64,000 bases of DNA from Cyclina sinensis (Eukaryota; Mollusca; Bivalvia; Venerida; Veneridae): positions 16,700,136 to 16,764,135 of the forward strand of contig JAAONU010000011.1 of NCBI GenBank assembly GCA_012932295.1, given 5' to 3'. A program made the position numbers and the translations under genes. A model generated the notes under the pieces. It saw nothing but the letters and a program-made list of their open reading frames with translations, did no database searches and had not been told where the DNA came from. Positions 25,001 through 37,020 of this stretch are shown here, piece by piece. Positions within the stretch are counted from its first letter, which is position 1. Each line of letters starts with the position of its first letter.

Positions 25001-28000
25001 GATCTATATCAGAGGGAAACATGTATCATAGGATAAAATAATTTTAGTTAATATGATCTTACAAAAAAAGAAACAAAAAAGAATTTGAACCCCCGCTTTA
25101 GTCTAGTGGTTAAGGTCATTGATGCTAAACCTGGGTATAGGGTCATGGGTTAAGCTCTACTAGTCACCATGACTACCTGTGGTAGAAAGTTGGCAGTTTC
25201 TTATAGATTTTGCATTTGTCCTTCCCTAGAGCACGGGTTAGATAAACTGCCTATCTTATATAACTCTGATCTGTAGTGGTCATTACTCAAGTAAAACGAA
25301 GCACACTTCAAAACATGTACTTTTTGTCTTTCAGGGTTTTGAGCCACGTGGCACAGAAATCAGTAACCGACTGACGGCTTACAGCAATCTGCTAGATGAC
25401 CCAGAATTATCGCCAGTCCCACAGGACCAGGATGCGATTATTCAGCAGCTTGATAATAAACTTGTTTATCTAGATACCGCATACCAGATGAGCAATGCCA
25501 CATCACCGACATACAGGTTTAAGCGAGCAAGACAAAAAAGGCGGAAACCATTTTTCTGTGATGTCCCAGGTTTGTATCCTGTTTGTTTCTGCTTTGAATG
25601 ATAGTTTCACATAAATCAGCGCTATCCTGATGAGAACATGAAGCTTAGAATTCAATTTGTATTTTGATTTCCTTATTAGACATTATTTTCAAAAAACATT
25701 TTTATGCCCCCGGAGGGAGCATATTCTTTTCGGTCTGTCTGTATTTCTGTCTGTATTTCTGTCTGTCTGTTTGTATGTCTGTCTGTTTGTTTGTCACAAA
25801 ACCTTAACCCTGACCATTACACAGCCTCCAGACTTCCCTGGTGCGTGCACCTTGATGAGCTCTCCCCGCCAGACCCACTTAGAGGTCACGCTGTCAAAGG
25901 TTCATTCGAAGATTCATTCAAACATAGTGTTTGCTTGTTTGTTTTGTTGCTATACTCAGATAGAATAATTATAACAGATGGAACATAACTGTGTCTGAAA
26001 CCAGTCACCTTCAATATCTTCTATTTTGTCTACTGATTTTAATGATGTGAAGTAAAAAAAGTAAAAAATAAAATAAATAAAAAAATTATAGTATTGATCA
26101 GAATCAGTGGTCATTATTGTCCAGTTAGAAAGCTTTGAAAAGAAGTTTGTAAACCCAGTTTGCCTCAGTGTCATAAAGCAATAAAATTAGGGTCATGATA
26201 ATTGTTGCAAGGTTACACATGTCTCATTCAGTTATACATACAGTTTGTCTTCTGATTGCATTACCGTGAACAGAATGTTGTCACCTTGAGAAATCTAAAA
26301 AATGTATTTTCCGTTCAATATTCCTGTCTGTTGCAATGTTTGTTATATTCTGATTATTTTTCCAGATTCAAATACATAGAGGATATTCAAGTTTTTTCAT
26401 TAAATACAGGATTTATTTTCATCGAGTGGTATGAAAATAAATATTTCACGAGTGGCGATAGCCATGAGCGAAATATGATAATTTTCATACCACGAGATGA
26501 AAATAAATCCCGTATTTAATGAAAAAACTTGAATTTTCTGTTTATTATATACTTTTCTCTTTTTAGCACACCTGAGCACAAAGTGCTCAGGGTGAGCTTT
26601 TCTGATCGGTCTTTGTCCGTCGTCCGTCAGTCCGTCCGTCCGTCGTCAACTTTTCATTCAAACGACATCTCCTCTGAAACCAATGGAGCAAATTTAATGA
26701 AACTTGCCTGGGATGTTCCTTGCATGAAGCTCTACCAAGATTGTTCAAATGGTTCTGGTCCATTGCATTTCTGGTTCACTGGAGCTAAAAATAGATTTTA
26801 TAAGTTGGATCTTTAAAAATCTTCTTCTCCGAAACCACAAGGCCTGGAGCTTTGATATTTGGTATGAAGCATCATCTAGTGGACCTCTACCAAGTTTGTT
26901 CAAATTATGTCCCTGGGGACAAAACTGACCCCACCCCAGGGGTCAGTTGATTTTACATAGAGTTATATAGGGAAAACTTGAAAATCTTCTTGTCAGAAAC
27001 CACATGGCCTAGAGTTAGGATATTTGGTATGTAGCATTGTCTAGTGGACCTCTACCAAGTTTGTTCAAATCATGGCTTTTGGGTCATAAGTGACCCCGCC
27101 CCAGGGGCCACTAGTTTTACATAGAGTTATATAGGAAAATCTTAAAAAATCTTCTTGTCAGAAACCGTAAGTTATAGAGTTTAGATATTTGGTGTGTAGC
27201 ATTGTCTAGTGGACTTCTACCAAGTTTGTTCAAATCATGGCCTCTGGGTCCAAAATGGCCCCGCCCCAGGGGCCACTAGTTTTACATAGAGTTATATAGG
27301 AAAATCTTAAAAAATCTTCTTGTCAGAAACCGTAAGTTATAGAGCATAGATATTTGGTGTGTAGCATTGTCTAGTGGACTTCTACCAAGTTTGTTCAAAT
27401 CATGGCCTCTGGGTCCAAAATGGCCCCGCCCCAGGGGCCACTAGTTTTACATAGAGTTATATAGGAAAATCTTAAAAAATCTTCTTGTCAGAAACCGCAA
27501 GTTATAGAGCTTAGATATTTGGTGTGTAGCATTGTCTAGTGGACCTCTGCCAAGTTTGTTCAAATCATGGCCTCTGGGTGAAAAATGGCCCCGCCCCAGG
27601 GGTCACTTGTTTTACATAGAGTTATATAGGAAACTCTTAAAAAAATCTTCTTGTCAGAAACCGTAAGTTATAGAGCTTAGATATTTGGTGTGTAGCATTG
27701 TCTAGTGGACCTCTACCAAGTTTGTTCAAATCATGGCCTCTGGGTCAAAAAATGGCCCCACCCCAGGGGCCACTAGTTTTACATAGAGTTATATAGGAAA
27801 ATCTTAAAAAATCTTCTTGTCAGAAACCATAAGTTATAGAGCTTAGATATTTGGTGTGTAGCATTGTCTAGTGGACCTCTACCAAGTTTGTTCAAATCCT
27901 GGCCTCTGGGTCAAAAATGGCCCCGCCCCAGGGGCCACTAGTTTTACATGGAGTTATATAAGAAAATCTAAAAAGATCTTCTTGTCAGAAACCATAAGTT

Positions 28001-31000
28001 ATAGAGCTTAGATATTTGGTGTGTAGCATTGTCTAGTGGACCTCTACCAAGTTTGTTAGAAAAATGTCCCTGGGGTCACTATTGGCCCCGCCAGAGGGGT
28101 CACAAGTTTTAAATAACAATATAGAAGAAAATCTTTAAAAATCTTCTTGTCTGAAACCACAAGACCTAGAATTTTAAAATTTGGCATGAAGCAAGCTTTA
28201 TCAAGCTTTTTCAAATTATTGGATTAGGTTAAAGGTCATGGAGGCTAAAAGAAGATTTATCTACTGTACCTCATAGAGCCTTCATTTATAGACCAATATC
28301 TTTGATATTCAGTATAGAGGTTCCTTGCATGGACCTCTACCCATGGGTAGGGTTTGAGGTCACTGGGTCAAGGTCAAGGTCACCATAGCTTACAATAGAT
28401 ATTTCTACTTTCTGTCATAGAGCCTTTATTTATTTACTGATATTTTACATATTTGGTTTGTAGGCACTTACATATATTCAATTAATAATGAAATACTGCT
28501 TAACAGCAAACCTACAGCCAAAGTACTCAGGTGAGCGATCCAGGGCCATCATGGCCCTCTTGTTTTGACCTTAAGATTCGAAAGAATTCCCCTTAATTTT
28601 AGTGTATTTGCTGAATTTAGAAGAAAGTAGTCCGGCAAGACACCAGTGAAATACGGAAAATATGTTTCACTTACACACACATAGTATGCATTGGCATGTT
28701 TTTTATGAATTATAAATATTTTTAGTGTTTATTTCATAATTAATTTTGCTTGCTGTATTTATGATAAAGTTTTTTTTTTTTTCATTTCAGATGGCCGCTG
28801 GGTGAAAGTTGTTTACACAAGTGTACAAAAGGATGATTTATTTACTCTTAGTAATATCAAGGCCATGTGCACCCTTGAAGAAAAATACATCACATCTAAA
28901 CCACTCTACAAACGCAACTGTCTTCGACAAGCCGATAACTCAAAGTGCTGTAGAACATTGTCACTTGGAAATTATGTCTCGCTGCTCATGAAAAAGCCAA
29001 GTTGCTCAAACCTGACCGAAGATGATGTTAAATCGGTGAAAAATATTATACAGATGTGTGTAGGCTTTTATCATAATTTCTCACTCGGCGATAGCTGTGA
29101 TATAAGACATTCACCATATGGAGAAAAATTTGGCTGCAAAGATAAAAAGATTCCATCACAGTGTAAGGATTTTAACGCTGTGTATAATATTATGCATTTT
29201 ATATCTGATCGCTCATTCCAAAGAACTGACCGAAAACTAACTTATGCTTTATCATTCTTGCCTGTATCATTCCACAGAGTTCGGACATCGGAGAAATTAG
29301 ATGATGCTGTTAACCTTTATCTTGATATTGAATCAAACTTGGATCGTGTAGGAAATGTTGCATTGGTTGGGGCAGATTTCGGCATTAAAGATCATCTGTT
29401 TCATCATTATTTAGCCAAAGATAGTAAATGGATTACTGTTAGTGGAGTTTTTATATTTTTTGTTATATGGATATATACCGGGTCTATTTTTTTAACTGTA
29501 ATGACTTTTCTATCCATGTTCTGGTCTTTAGAACTTGCATATTTTTTATATGTTTTTGTTTTTGAAATCAAATTTTTTCCATACATAAACCTTGTTACAG
29601 TTTTGCTAGTGATTGCAATTGGTGCAGATGATGTGTTTGTTTATTCAAAAATCTGGCATTTAGCAAAGAAGGAAAGAAATAATGGAACTTTAGAAAAGTT
29701 AGTTTCTGACACATTAAGACATGCATCCCTGTCCATGTTTGTTACTAGTCTCACAACAGCTGGGGCTTTATTTTCGAACGTTGTCAGTCCTATAACATCT
29801 ATCAAATGCTTTAGTATCTATGCAGGAACTACGATACTGTGTAATTTGGTCATCATGGTGACATGGACACCAGCCGCAATCGTTGCTGAAGAGAAGTGGT
29901 GCAACTTTTGTTTCTTTAACAGTCCCAGAATATACAAAAAAATTCATGAGTATTACCGTTGCTTCTTTGAAAAATTGTTGCCAAAGTTTATTTTATATCT
30001 AAGATATTTGTGGATTGTTTTACTCAGTACTTTAGGGATAGTCGGTGGTATTTTAGTTTTCCATAATCCAAAGTTACATCTACCTACCTCATTTCATTTT
30101 CAAATGTTTCGAGACAATCACTTGATGGAAATGTATGATCAACAGCTTCGTGAAAATTTCTGGTTTGAGAAAGCTGTGGGGGATCAAAATCCCCTTATGC
30201 CATTAACTATAGTTTGGGGTGTTGAAAATGTTGACAATGGTGACAAACTTAACCCATACAATAAAGGGACAGTACAGTATGACAAAAATTTTAATCCCAG
30301 CACTCAACAGGCACAGATTTGGCTACGGCATTTCTGTTCAAGTTTACGTGAGGCAGGATTCTACAGAAAAGTAACAGCTTTTGAAGTTTCAAACTGTTAT
30401 ATTGAACATTTTATACATTTCATGAAAATGCCATGTACCAAAGGAGAATTCATCTGTTGCAGAAAATCGTTTCCATACAAGGAGAATATTTTTAATGCTT
30501 GTATAAAGAAATACATTCCTATGGCTATGAATCAAGAACTTTATTTTGCAGATAAATTCTCTCCGGGACTAAAGTTTAGGAGGGGAAAGATCTCAGCTCT
30601 GGTTGTACAGTTTTCATCAAATTTAACATTTACATACAAATATGAGGTTGTTGATGCATTTTTTAAAGGTGTAAATAAGTGGGTACATGAAAAGCTAAAT
30701 ACGGCACCAGATGAAATGAGAAATGGTTGGTTTACTAGTGAGCTAAAGTTTTTCAGTATTCAGAAGAGCCTTGTAGAGGGCCTGCCCGTTGCATTTGGCA
30801 TTTCTGTCCTAGTCGCGACAGCAGTCACATTTTTCACGTGTTTAAATGTTCTCATTACACTCTATGCGATGTTGACGATATCATTCACAATGTTAGTAAT
30901 AGTTGCATCTATAGTTTTACTCAACTGGGAGCTTAACATTCTGGAATCTGTGATTATAACTGTCGCTGTAGGGTTATCGATAGACTACACTTTGCATTAT

Positions 31001-31657
31001 GGGGTAGCATATAGACTTGCACCAGACTTAGACAGACAAAACAGAGCATACTGCTCATTCATTCGTGTTGGCAGTGTAATATTTGTTGCAGCACTTTCTA
31101 CATTTCTTGCTGGCATCTTCATGCTACCCTCTGTAACGTTAGTTTATCAAAAATTTGGAATATTTCTTGTGTTAGTTATTTCTATAAGCTGGATTTACTC
31201 TACTCTATTCTTTCAATCTTTGCTCAATGTGATGGGCCCCCAGGGTGGCTTTGGACAATTTCATTGGCCGTCACTTGAATGTTGCTCAATGTCTCCTCAA
31301 AGTCACATTGATAGGACAGTCTATACCATGTCAGAATCAACCATGTCAACATCAAGTTCAGGCTATCATTATCATCCGAGTATAGACACAAACGCAACAG
31401 AACACGATTATCTTCCAGACCGATCAGATTCTCATCCTGGTACACCATATAACCGAACACGCCCTGGACGTTACTGTAGACCCAAAAGTGAAAGTGTTAG
31501 CCCAGATAATCATTCGGAAAGAAAATTACTAAGCAGTGATGATAAAAGTAGCACAGCAGAAAGAACTAGCGGAAATGAAAACGGGTGCCGGATAGCGGTG
31601 GAAGTTCACGACAATTTACAAAGTGATTCTGATACTAAACAGAGTACAGAAGTTTGA
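21936..31657 (+). CDS. DISP1: Dispatched homologue (Hedgehog release), 3' part of gene
   Basis: Spliced coding sequence in the window: 21936-22059, 25335-25569 and 28791-31657, about 1,074 residues up to the TGA stop. Dispatched is a 12-pass RND-family membrane protein with a sterol-sensing domain that exports cholesterol-modified Hedgehog from producing cells. Support: TM1 (YARILAHYPYVVLIAVLVV) followed by FEEPMAGFEPRGTEISNRL, closely like vertebrate DISP1; a cysteine-bearing first extracellular loop; sterol-sensing TM2-TM6; GADDVFVY in TM4 (29621-29644), whose paired acidic residues belong to the ion-coupled RND mechanism; a second large loop; GLSIDYTLHYGVAYRLAPD in TM10 (from 30971); TM11-12; and a serine-rich cytoplasmic tail of about 140 residues. 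All three junctions keep frame. The first exon seen begins in codon phase 2, so at least one upstream exon is missing; human DISP1 has about 1,524 residues. The ptch relatives are less likely because of the GFEPRGT motif. The symbol refers to the family; paralogue identity is not proven. Confidence 0.93.
22060..25087 (+). other. Dispatched intron, first part
   Basis: This intron part holds a G-rich run (22412-22440, mostly G on the + strand), a short dispersed-repeat head at about 23626 (TTTTTATGCTCCTGAAGGAGA), and at 24170-24490 two diverged copies of a unit of about 125 bp (CACAGCCTTTA, TTCATAGG-TGGTTG, GGTCAAGGTCA). No exon was recognised. Confidence 0.5.
25088..25310 (+). mobile_element. 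tRNA-derived SINE in Dispatched intron
   Basis: A pol III A-box-like TAGTCTAGTGGTTAAGG (25099-25115) is followed by a B-box-like GGTCATGGGTTAAGCTC (25141-25157), the layout of a tRNA-derived SINE head. The body continues with TAGAGCACGGGTTAGATAAA. The copy ends close to, but not inside, the acceptor of the next exon at 25335. The right boundary is approximate. Confidence 0.6.
25335..25569 (+). CDS. DISP1: Dispatched exon, first extracellular loop with furin-type site
   Basis: Acceptor TCTTTCAG at 25327-25334 and donor CCAG|GTTTGT at 25569/25570. It encodes 78 residues beginning GFEPRGTEISNRLTAYSNLL, the signature just after TM1. Near its end RFKR (25515-25526) and RQKR (25530-25541) form two overlapping R-x-[KR]-R sites. 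Furin cleavage in this loop is known to activate vertebrate Dispatched, so the position fits. Confidence 0.92.
25690..25880 (+). repeat. Dispersed repeat head with GTCTGT microsatellite
   Basis: Starts ATGCCCCCGGAGGGAGCATA (25704), a short dyad, followed by a run of TCTGTCTGTATTTCTG-type repeats (25733-25795). The same head in diverged form lies at about 7176 and 23630. Two overlapping open frames here are by-products of the microsatellite. Confidence 0.55.
26384..26534. mobile_element. Fully palindromic MITE, 151 bp
   Basis: The left arm starts ATTCAAGTTTTTTCATTAAA and the right arm ends TTTAATGAAAAAACTTGAAT, its reverse complement. The arms continue inward through ATTTATTTTCATC/GATGAAAATAAAT and GTGGTATGAAAAT/ATTTTCATACCAC with few mismatches, around a centre near 26459. 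Transcribed as part of the Dispatched intron it would form one long hairpin. Confidence 0.8.
26565..28564 (+). mobile_element. Pearl/Helentron-like non-autonomous element with 165-bp core repeats
   Basis: A 2.0-kb element in the last Dispatched intron. The 5' end carries the dyad CCTGAGCAC-AAA-GTGCTCAGG followed by GTGAGC. The 3' end carries AAAGTACTCAGGTGAGC, then the hairpin GGGCCATCATGGCCC, then TCTTGTT. Between them are about nine tandem units of 165 bp: the landmark CTTCTTGTCAGAAACC starts at 27151, 27316 and 27481, with similar spacing throughout, and the outer units are more diverged. Elements with a core of about 160-bp tandem repeats are known in bivalves as pearl, and internal tandem repeats are common in non-autonomous Helentrons. 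That class assignment is by resemblance. A CCGTC/TCCG microsatellite lies near its start (26617-26646). No protein. Confidence 0.7.
28791..31657 (+). CDS. DISP1: Dispatched terminal exon, TM2-TM12 and C-terminal tail
   Basis: One long uninterrupted exon: acceptor T-tract plus TTTCATTTCAG ending at 28790, stop TGA at 31655-31657, 954 residues plus one split codon. In order: the rest of the cysteine-containing first loop, TM2-TM6 (about 29425-29880) with GADD at 29621-29632, TM7 (about 30000-30065), a second extracellular loop of about 235 residues, TM8-TM12 (about 30780-31230) with the GLSID aspartate at 30983-30985, then a polar serine/threonine-rich tail. A single large last exon carrying most of the protein also occurs in vertebrate DISP1. 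No frameshift or stop. Confidence 0.95.
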
Positions 31658-34570
31658 AACAAAATTGTGTTGGTAAAAAATATCATGTTGAAACACACAT
31701 TGAAAAGTGAAATCAGAAGGTGTTGTTTTTGTGTGGGACACTATAAGCACTGGTCAATTAGGCAGCAGGTATTCAGTTGGTTGTGTGTTTAAAAAGGCCT
31801 CGTCATGATTTTACTCTCATGATAATTGATTTTAGTGTCGCAGTTTTAATCCTTATGTCTTAGTTTTTGTTGTTCTATTAAAATGTGCTTGTTATTGAAT
31901 TGAAAAATGGATAGAAAAATGTTTTTGATTCTTGTAAGTTCTGTTAACATTTTAATAACTTATTTATAGGTTTTCTGAAAGTATATGTAATTCATAATGG
32001 TCCATACTTGTATTGTTTTTTTCTCTCTGGCAAAGATCTGGAATTCCTGTATTTCAGGTATGTTTTTGCAAATCAAGTTTTATTATGATAGCTTGATACA
32101 GTGTATAATGATAATGGTGTTCTTTTTATTTCGTTTAGCTTTTTTATGTTTTTTCATTTGATAGAGAACTGTCACCTTTAGTAAGAACAGAACCTATTTT
32201 ATATAAAAAGTAATTGCGTTATTTACTCACTTTTTATGCCTTTATATTTTGCTTGTCAGTTTGTAACAAGACAAGATAGAATTTATTTATCTAATGTTGG
32301 CCTAAGCATATTGTTAACATTTAATTTCTTATGCTTCTCTTGGGGAAAGAATATAGTCACCACTTCTCTGTCTGCTTGTCACAGATTTGTCCAAGCTATA
32401 TTATAGGAATTATTCAATGAAATGAAATTAAAAGTGTAGTATTGATGAATGGCTATTAGAATTAATGGAGAGTGCAAGAACTGTAACTCTTCTCTCTGCA
32501 CTCTGTTTTAGAGTTATTGCTCTTGGTTGGTTTTCCTAGTAAAATTTTGTTTGGAAATTAACTCTTAAATCATTGGGTGATATCAGCTTTAAACATCACA
32601 ATATTGGGATAGATGTCATTTTTGAAAAAGGCACACTGCACAACAACCATTTCTCTCCTGATACCATTTACCAGGGCCTCAATTAAGGCCCTGCATTTAC
32701 TGAGTAATTTTTAGCTTATTTTTGTCCACATCTTTGTAAAAAGCATGCATGTCTTTAACATATTGACCTTTCACCTTCCAAAGAAACAGTCGTTATATAC
32801 ATGTTTTAGTTAATACAGTGGCTGCCTTTCATCCTGCTTTGCAGCACCCTCTGATTTCAGTGATACCCTCTTTTTATCAACAGTATATTTTTTTAAAATT
32901 TAGTTGTTTGAGTTTCAGAAATTATTTCTCTAAATTAATCTTGAAAAATACTTGGAGCACAACTGAAAAATAAAGAACTATTTTACTTTATAATTCTTTA
33001 GCCAGAAGGCCTTTCTCAAGTTTGTTTAATGCCGCAGCCACTAACATGGTACATGTAAAACAAGAATTTTTTTAATAGAAATTTTAGTAAAATGATTTTT
33101 TTTTGGGGTGAGAATTTCATTCAATATGTGAAAAAGAGAAATTGCAGGAAAACAAAAACCTTTATACTGTATTATTACCAAGACTTTATTTTATCATCTG
33201 TTTACTCAGTACCTTGAAAAGATAAAAGATTTATGAACTTTCAGGTAAAAGCAGACATCTGCTGTCATTTAGCTGGATATTTTATAGTCAAATATATTAG
33301 TAAGGCTTGGAAATATTTGTTATATTATGATTAAATGACATGAAAAGGTGAAATTTATCAAATCTACTGCAACATGTGTTTATGCCTGTGGGCCTTTATT
33401 TATATTACAGACCTTGCATTTGTCAATGTTTTTGCCATGACTATAGGAAATATTTACCATTTAACAGTGTATTAGCTATGTGGGTGGGATCTCTGTATTT
33501 TATATCTTTCTATAACAATTAATCCCTGACTCTGCTTTAATTGGAAAACCAACTTGTCCATCAAGTCAGTTTGGACAGATGCATTTATATATAGGGGTAC
33601 TTATCTAAAACATAAATCTTCATTTTCTACCATTTCCTTGCATTTATGATGAAATACCGTAAAACTTGTAATAAATATCCCATTGACACTGTCATATAAA
33701 AAAAAAATCCATTTTTCACAGATTTGATGGTGCTGCACAAGTCTTTTTGAATGTACTAATTTTCAAATGTTTCTAACAAAAGAAAACTGCTCGTATAGAA
33801 CTTTTGAAAATAGGTGGTAATACGGATTTCCTTCGAAACATTTAGTTTTTTAGTAGTTTGGCAAACATTTTTATCATGACTTTCATGCTTATTTACTTTA
33901 GCATTATGATTTGATTTTATTATTTTATTTTCAATTTGTGGTGATACGATTTTAAGTCTGTCTCAGTTTTTAATGCGTTGTGTATCAAAATGTTCTAACA
34001 ATAGTAAAAATAAATATTTAGTTCTATCTTGCTTGTACATGTTCACAATATTTTTTACACTTCTAGAGGAGTTAAGGGGATAAAGCCTAAGTTTTACAGG
34101 CATTCTTGGAATTTAAAATCATGAAAAAATGGATTGTAATCAATAGTTTTTATAACGAACCTGATGGTCTAAGCTTAGATTTAATAATCCAGTCATGTCT
34201 GTTGTCAGTCTTAAATGATTTTGATGACATCAATGTGTTTGTAAAAGAGAGCTAATGTGCCAAAAATAAAGCAGTTTTTAAAGCATTTCGAAATACTTGA
34301 AATGGCATTCATTTATAGTTTTATATCCGTTTATCCTATAAAATCTCCAGATTAGAAATGAGCAAGTCCTTCTAAGGTTTACATTAGAAGTTACTTGTAG
34401 CTTCAAATTTTTCAGTCACAGTACTTTGCCAGGTTGGAAGTCAACAGCTGTTTTTGATTAAGAGATTATTGTGTTGAAATTCCTAATGAGATTCTATTGC
34501 TTTGTTTTAAACAGTACTTATATACACGGCATTAATGATTGTTTTATAAATAAATTCTGATACATGTTAT
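31658..34570 (+). other. Probable Dispatched 3' UTR
   Basis: AT-rich sequence after the stop with no exon or clear repeat boundary, except a dispersed-repeat head near 32330. AATAAA hexamers at 32969-32974, 34265-34270 and 34549-34554 are candidate polyadenylation signals. The last is followed by a GT-rich stretch (TGTTATATATATTTGTGTTG), the best placed of the three. The actual end cannot be fixed without transcript data. Confidence 0.45.
34549..34554 (+). terminator. Candidate Dispatched polyadenylation signal
   Basis: AATAAA followed within 30 bp by a T/GT-rich downstream element and, soon after, by the start of a duplicated repeat block. Chosen over the hexamers at 32969 and 34265 because of that downstream context. 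Low certainty. Confidence 0.3.
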
Positions 34571-34910
34571 ATATATTTGTGTTGTATTGATCTTTTCCCT
34601 AGATAATTGTTTTCATTATAAAGGAAGAAGCAAGAGTAAGTGGAAGAGGGGCCAGAATTAGAATCCTGATCCAGAGGTCACTTGTTCAAATCCCATAAGA
34701 GATGAAATACTATGGTACCATTGCACACTTCCTGTGTAATTACTGGTTTGATCCAAGGAAGCTGACATCAAATGGATTAAAATAAGCAACCAGAACTTTT
34801 TTCCCAATCAATTTTGAATAAATAAATTAATTGTAAGCAAAGATATTTGTAGGCCTATATTTGTAGTCAAGCAAGTACTTCAGAGACTGGTTATCACCCT
34901 TGCTTTTTTA

Positions 34911-35528
34911 TACGCCCGTCAAAGATGCCGAATCATGGGACGTATTATGGGATCACCCATATGACGGGCGGACCGGCAGCATCCTGATGCTTGTCCGGAG
35001 CATAACTCCTACACTATCAAAGCTATTGACTTGAAACTTCATAGATGGATAGATCTCATTTAAACGGAGTGCAGTGCACAATAACCATCACTCTGCACTT
35101 CATGATTTTGGAGATACTCCCCTTTGCTTAATTTTCTTGTACGGAGAATAACTCCTACATCATCAAAGCTATTGACTTGAAACTTGATACATAGATAGGT
35201 TTTATTGAGACTAAGTGCACTGCATAGGAACCGTAACTCTTTACTTCATGATTTTGGAGTTATGCCTCTTTGTTTAATTTTATTGTCCAGAGTATAACTC
35301 CTAACTATCAAAGCTATTGACTTGAAACTTCCTAGGTGGATAGATTTCATTGAGACGGAGCGCAATGCAAAAGAACCGTCACTGTACACCTCATGATTTT
35401 GGAGTTATTCCCCTTTGTTCAATTTTCGTGCTTGATGTTTGTCTGGACCATACTCCTACATTATCAAAGCTACTGACTTGAAACTTCATAGGTGGATAGA
35501 TGTTATTGAAATAAATTGCTCGATTGAC
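34911..35528 (+). mobile_element. TATACGCCCGTC element, four-module copy
   Basis: Head TTTTTATACGCCCGTCAAAG with a nearby inverted GACGGGCGGACC, then four modules of about 120 bp sharing CTCCTACA, TCAAAGCTATTGACTTGAAA and TTCATGATTTTGGAG phrases. It ends ATTGACGGCGTATTTA without the CTCTTGTT terminus seen in the 35945 copy, so this copy seems 3' truncated. Confidence 0.55.
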
Positions 35529-35944
35529 GGCGTATTTATTATCTACACTAAGCGGAGTAATATATTTTCAAGTTGTACAGTGAAAGGATTGTTAAGCGCC
35601 AGTACCACCGCCCGGTAAAAAAAAAAAATACAATAATGGGGTCTTTTACCTGGATAATTGTTTTCATTATAAAGGAAGAGGGGTAAGTGGAAGAGGGGCC
35701 AGATTTGGAATCCTGATCAAGAAGTCGCTTGTTCAAATCCCATAAGAGATGAAATACTATGGTACCATTGCACACTTCCTGTGTAAGTACTGGTTTGATC
35801 CAAGGAAGCTGGCATCAAGTGGATTCAAATAAGCAACCAGAACTTTCTTCACAATCGATTTTGAATAAATAAATTAATTGTAAGCAAAGATATTTGTAGG
35901 TTTACAGTCAAGCAAGTACTTCAGAGACTGGTTATCACCCTTGC

Positions 35945-36137
35945 TTTTTAATACGCCCATCAAAGACGGGACGTATTATGGGATTATTATGGACCGGCGG
36001 TGTCCTGATGTTTGTCCGGAGCATAACTCCTACACTAACAAAGCTATTGACTTGAAACTTGATAGGTGGATAGATGTTATTAAAACAAATTGCTCAATTG
36101 ACGGGCGTATTTTGCTCCGCATTGCGGCGCTCTTGTT
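35945..36137 (+). mobile_element. TATACGCCCGTC element, short copy with intact 3' end
   Basis: Head TTTTAATACGCCCATCAAAG, one internal module, then TTGACGGGCGTATTTTGC, a CCGCATTGCGG dyad and CTCTTGTT (36130-36137). The GACGGGCGTAT near the 3' end is the inverse of the head ATACGCCCGTC, giving sub-terminal inverted repeats. Confidence 0.6.
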
Positions 36138-36415
36138 GACCTTGTTACAGTATATGGTAACTACTGAAAGTATATCACATTCGAATGATAAAATACCTAA
36201 CAGTAATAAGGAGAGAAATTTTAAAGGAGTGTTGCTCTTACCACTCCTTCCTTATAAATCGATGTTTGATTGCAGTAGTTTTGTTTTCTGTTGATGTATC
36301 AGTTGTCGTAATTATGGCTGGTTCAAGAAGAATGATTATCTACACTAATATGTAATATATTTTCAAGTTGTACAGTGAAAGGATTGTTAAAAAAAAATAC
36401 TATCACGGGGTCTTT

Positions 36416-37020
36416 TCAGAAACATGCAATACCCGGACCGAATTGTAAATAGGAAGGTGCATTTTTATCATTTTTCTGTGCCAGTACGGTCGCCGCTGAA
36501 TAAATTTTGGTCCTGAAATCTTAGTGCTCAATACCGCGAGTTTAAACAGGTGCACGCGTGGACCCTTTTTACAGCCGGACTATGCCCTAGCGACAAATTT
36601 TTGGGTTCTCCCGTTGCCAGAAGAAAAAAAAATAAGTGTTGGCTCTGACTTTTAACTTTCTGTAAACATTTCCATGATACAAAAACACGATTTCACCTGT
36701 AATGATTCACTCTTGAGCAGATTATATACATGTGCCTATCTTGTGATGCAAACTGTGTTGCAATGTTAGTTATTTCACGTAATGCTCTACTTAATATCAG
36801 CCTTGAAGACGATATGTATTGTGCTTAAACATCTGTGTGTTTTACTCGCCCACACACTCGCACACAAACAACAGCATGTGTTGTGGAATAAAGTGTTCAT
36901 CAATTTCACTGTCATTTTATCCGTTGCCTCAATGTTTTCCTGATATAATATGCATAGAATATACCAGGTATTGCATTTTAGATATCGCAGTGTATTGGCC
37001 ATATGGCTGTACAGCGTATC
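36416..37020. other. Intergenic DNA, no gene seen
   Basis: No exon, array or element end was recognised. Short frames near 36800-37000 on both strands are unsupported. Confidence 0.4.

Larger units (their letters stand above)
34602..36415. repeat. Tandem duplication, unit about 1.05 kb plus shortened second copy
   Basis: Copy 1 runs 34602-35652 and copy 2 runs 35653-36415. Both start GATAATTGTTTTCATTATAA, then share a TTGTTCAAATCCCATAAGAG segment, a TTTTTATACGCCC-type element head, and a tail CTTTTCAAGTTGTACAGTGAA-like stretch followed by an A run and GGGGTCTTTT. Copy 2 lacks roughly 400 bp because its inner element has one module where copy 1 has four. Divergence is modest, so the duplication is fairly recent. 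Confidence 0.75.
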
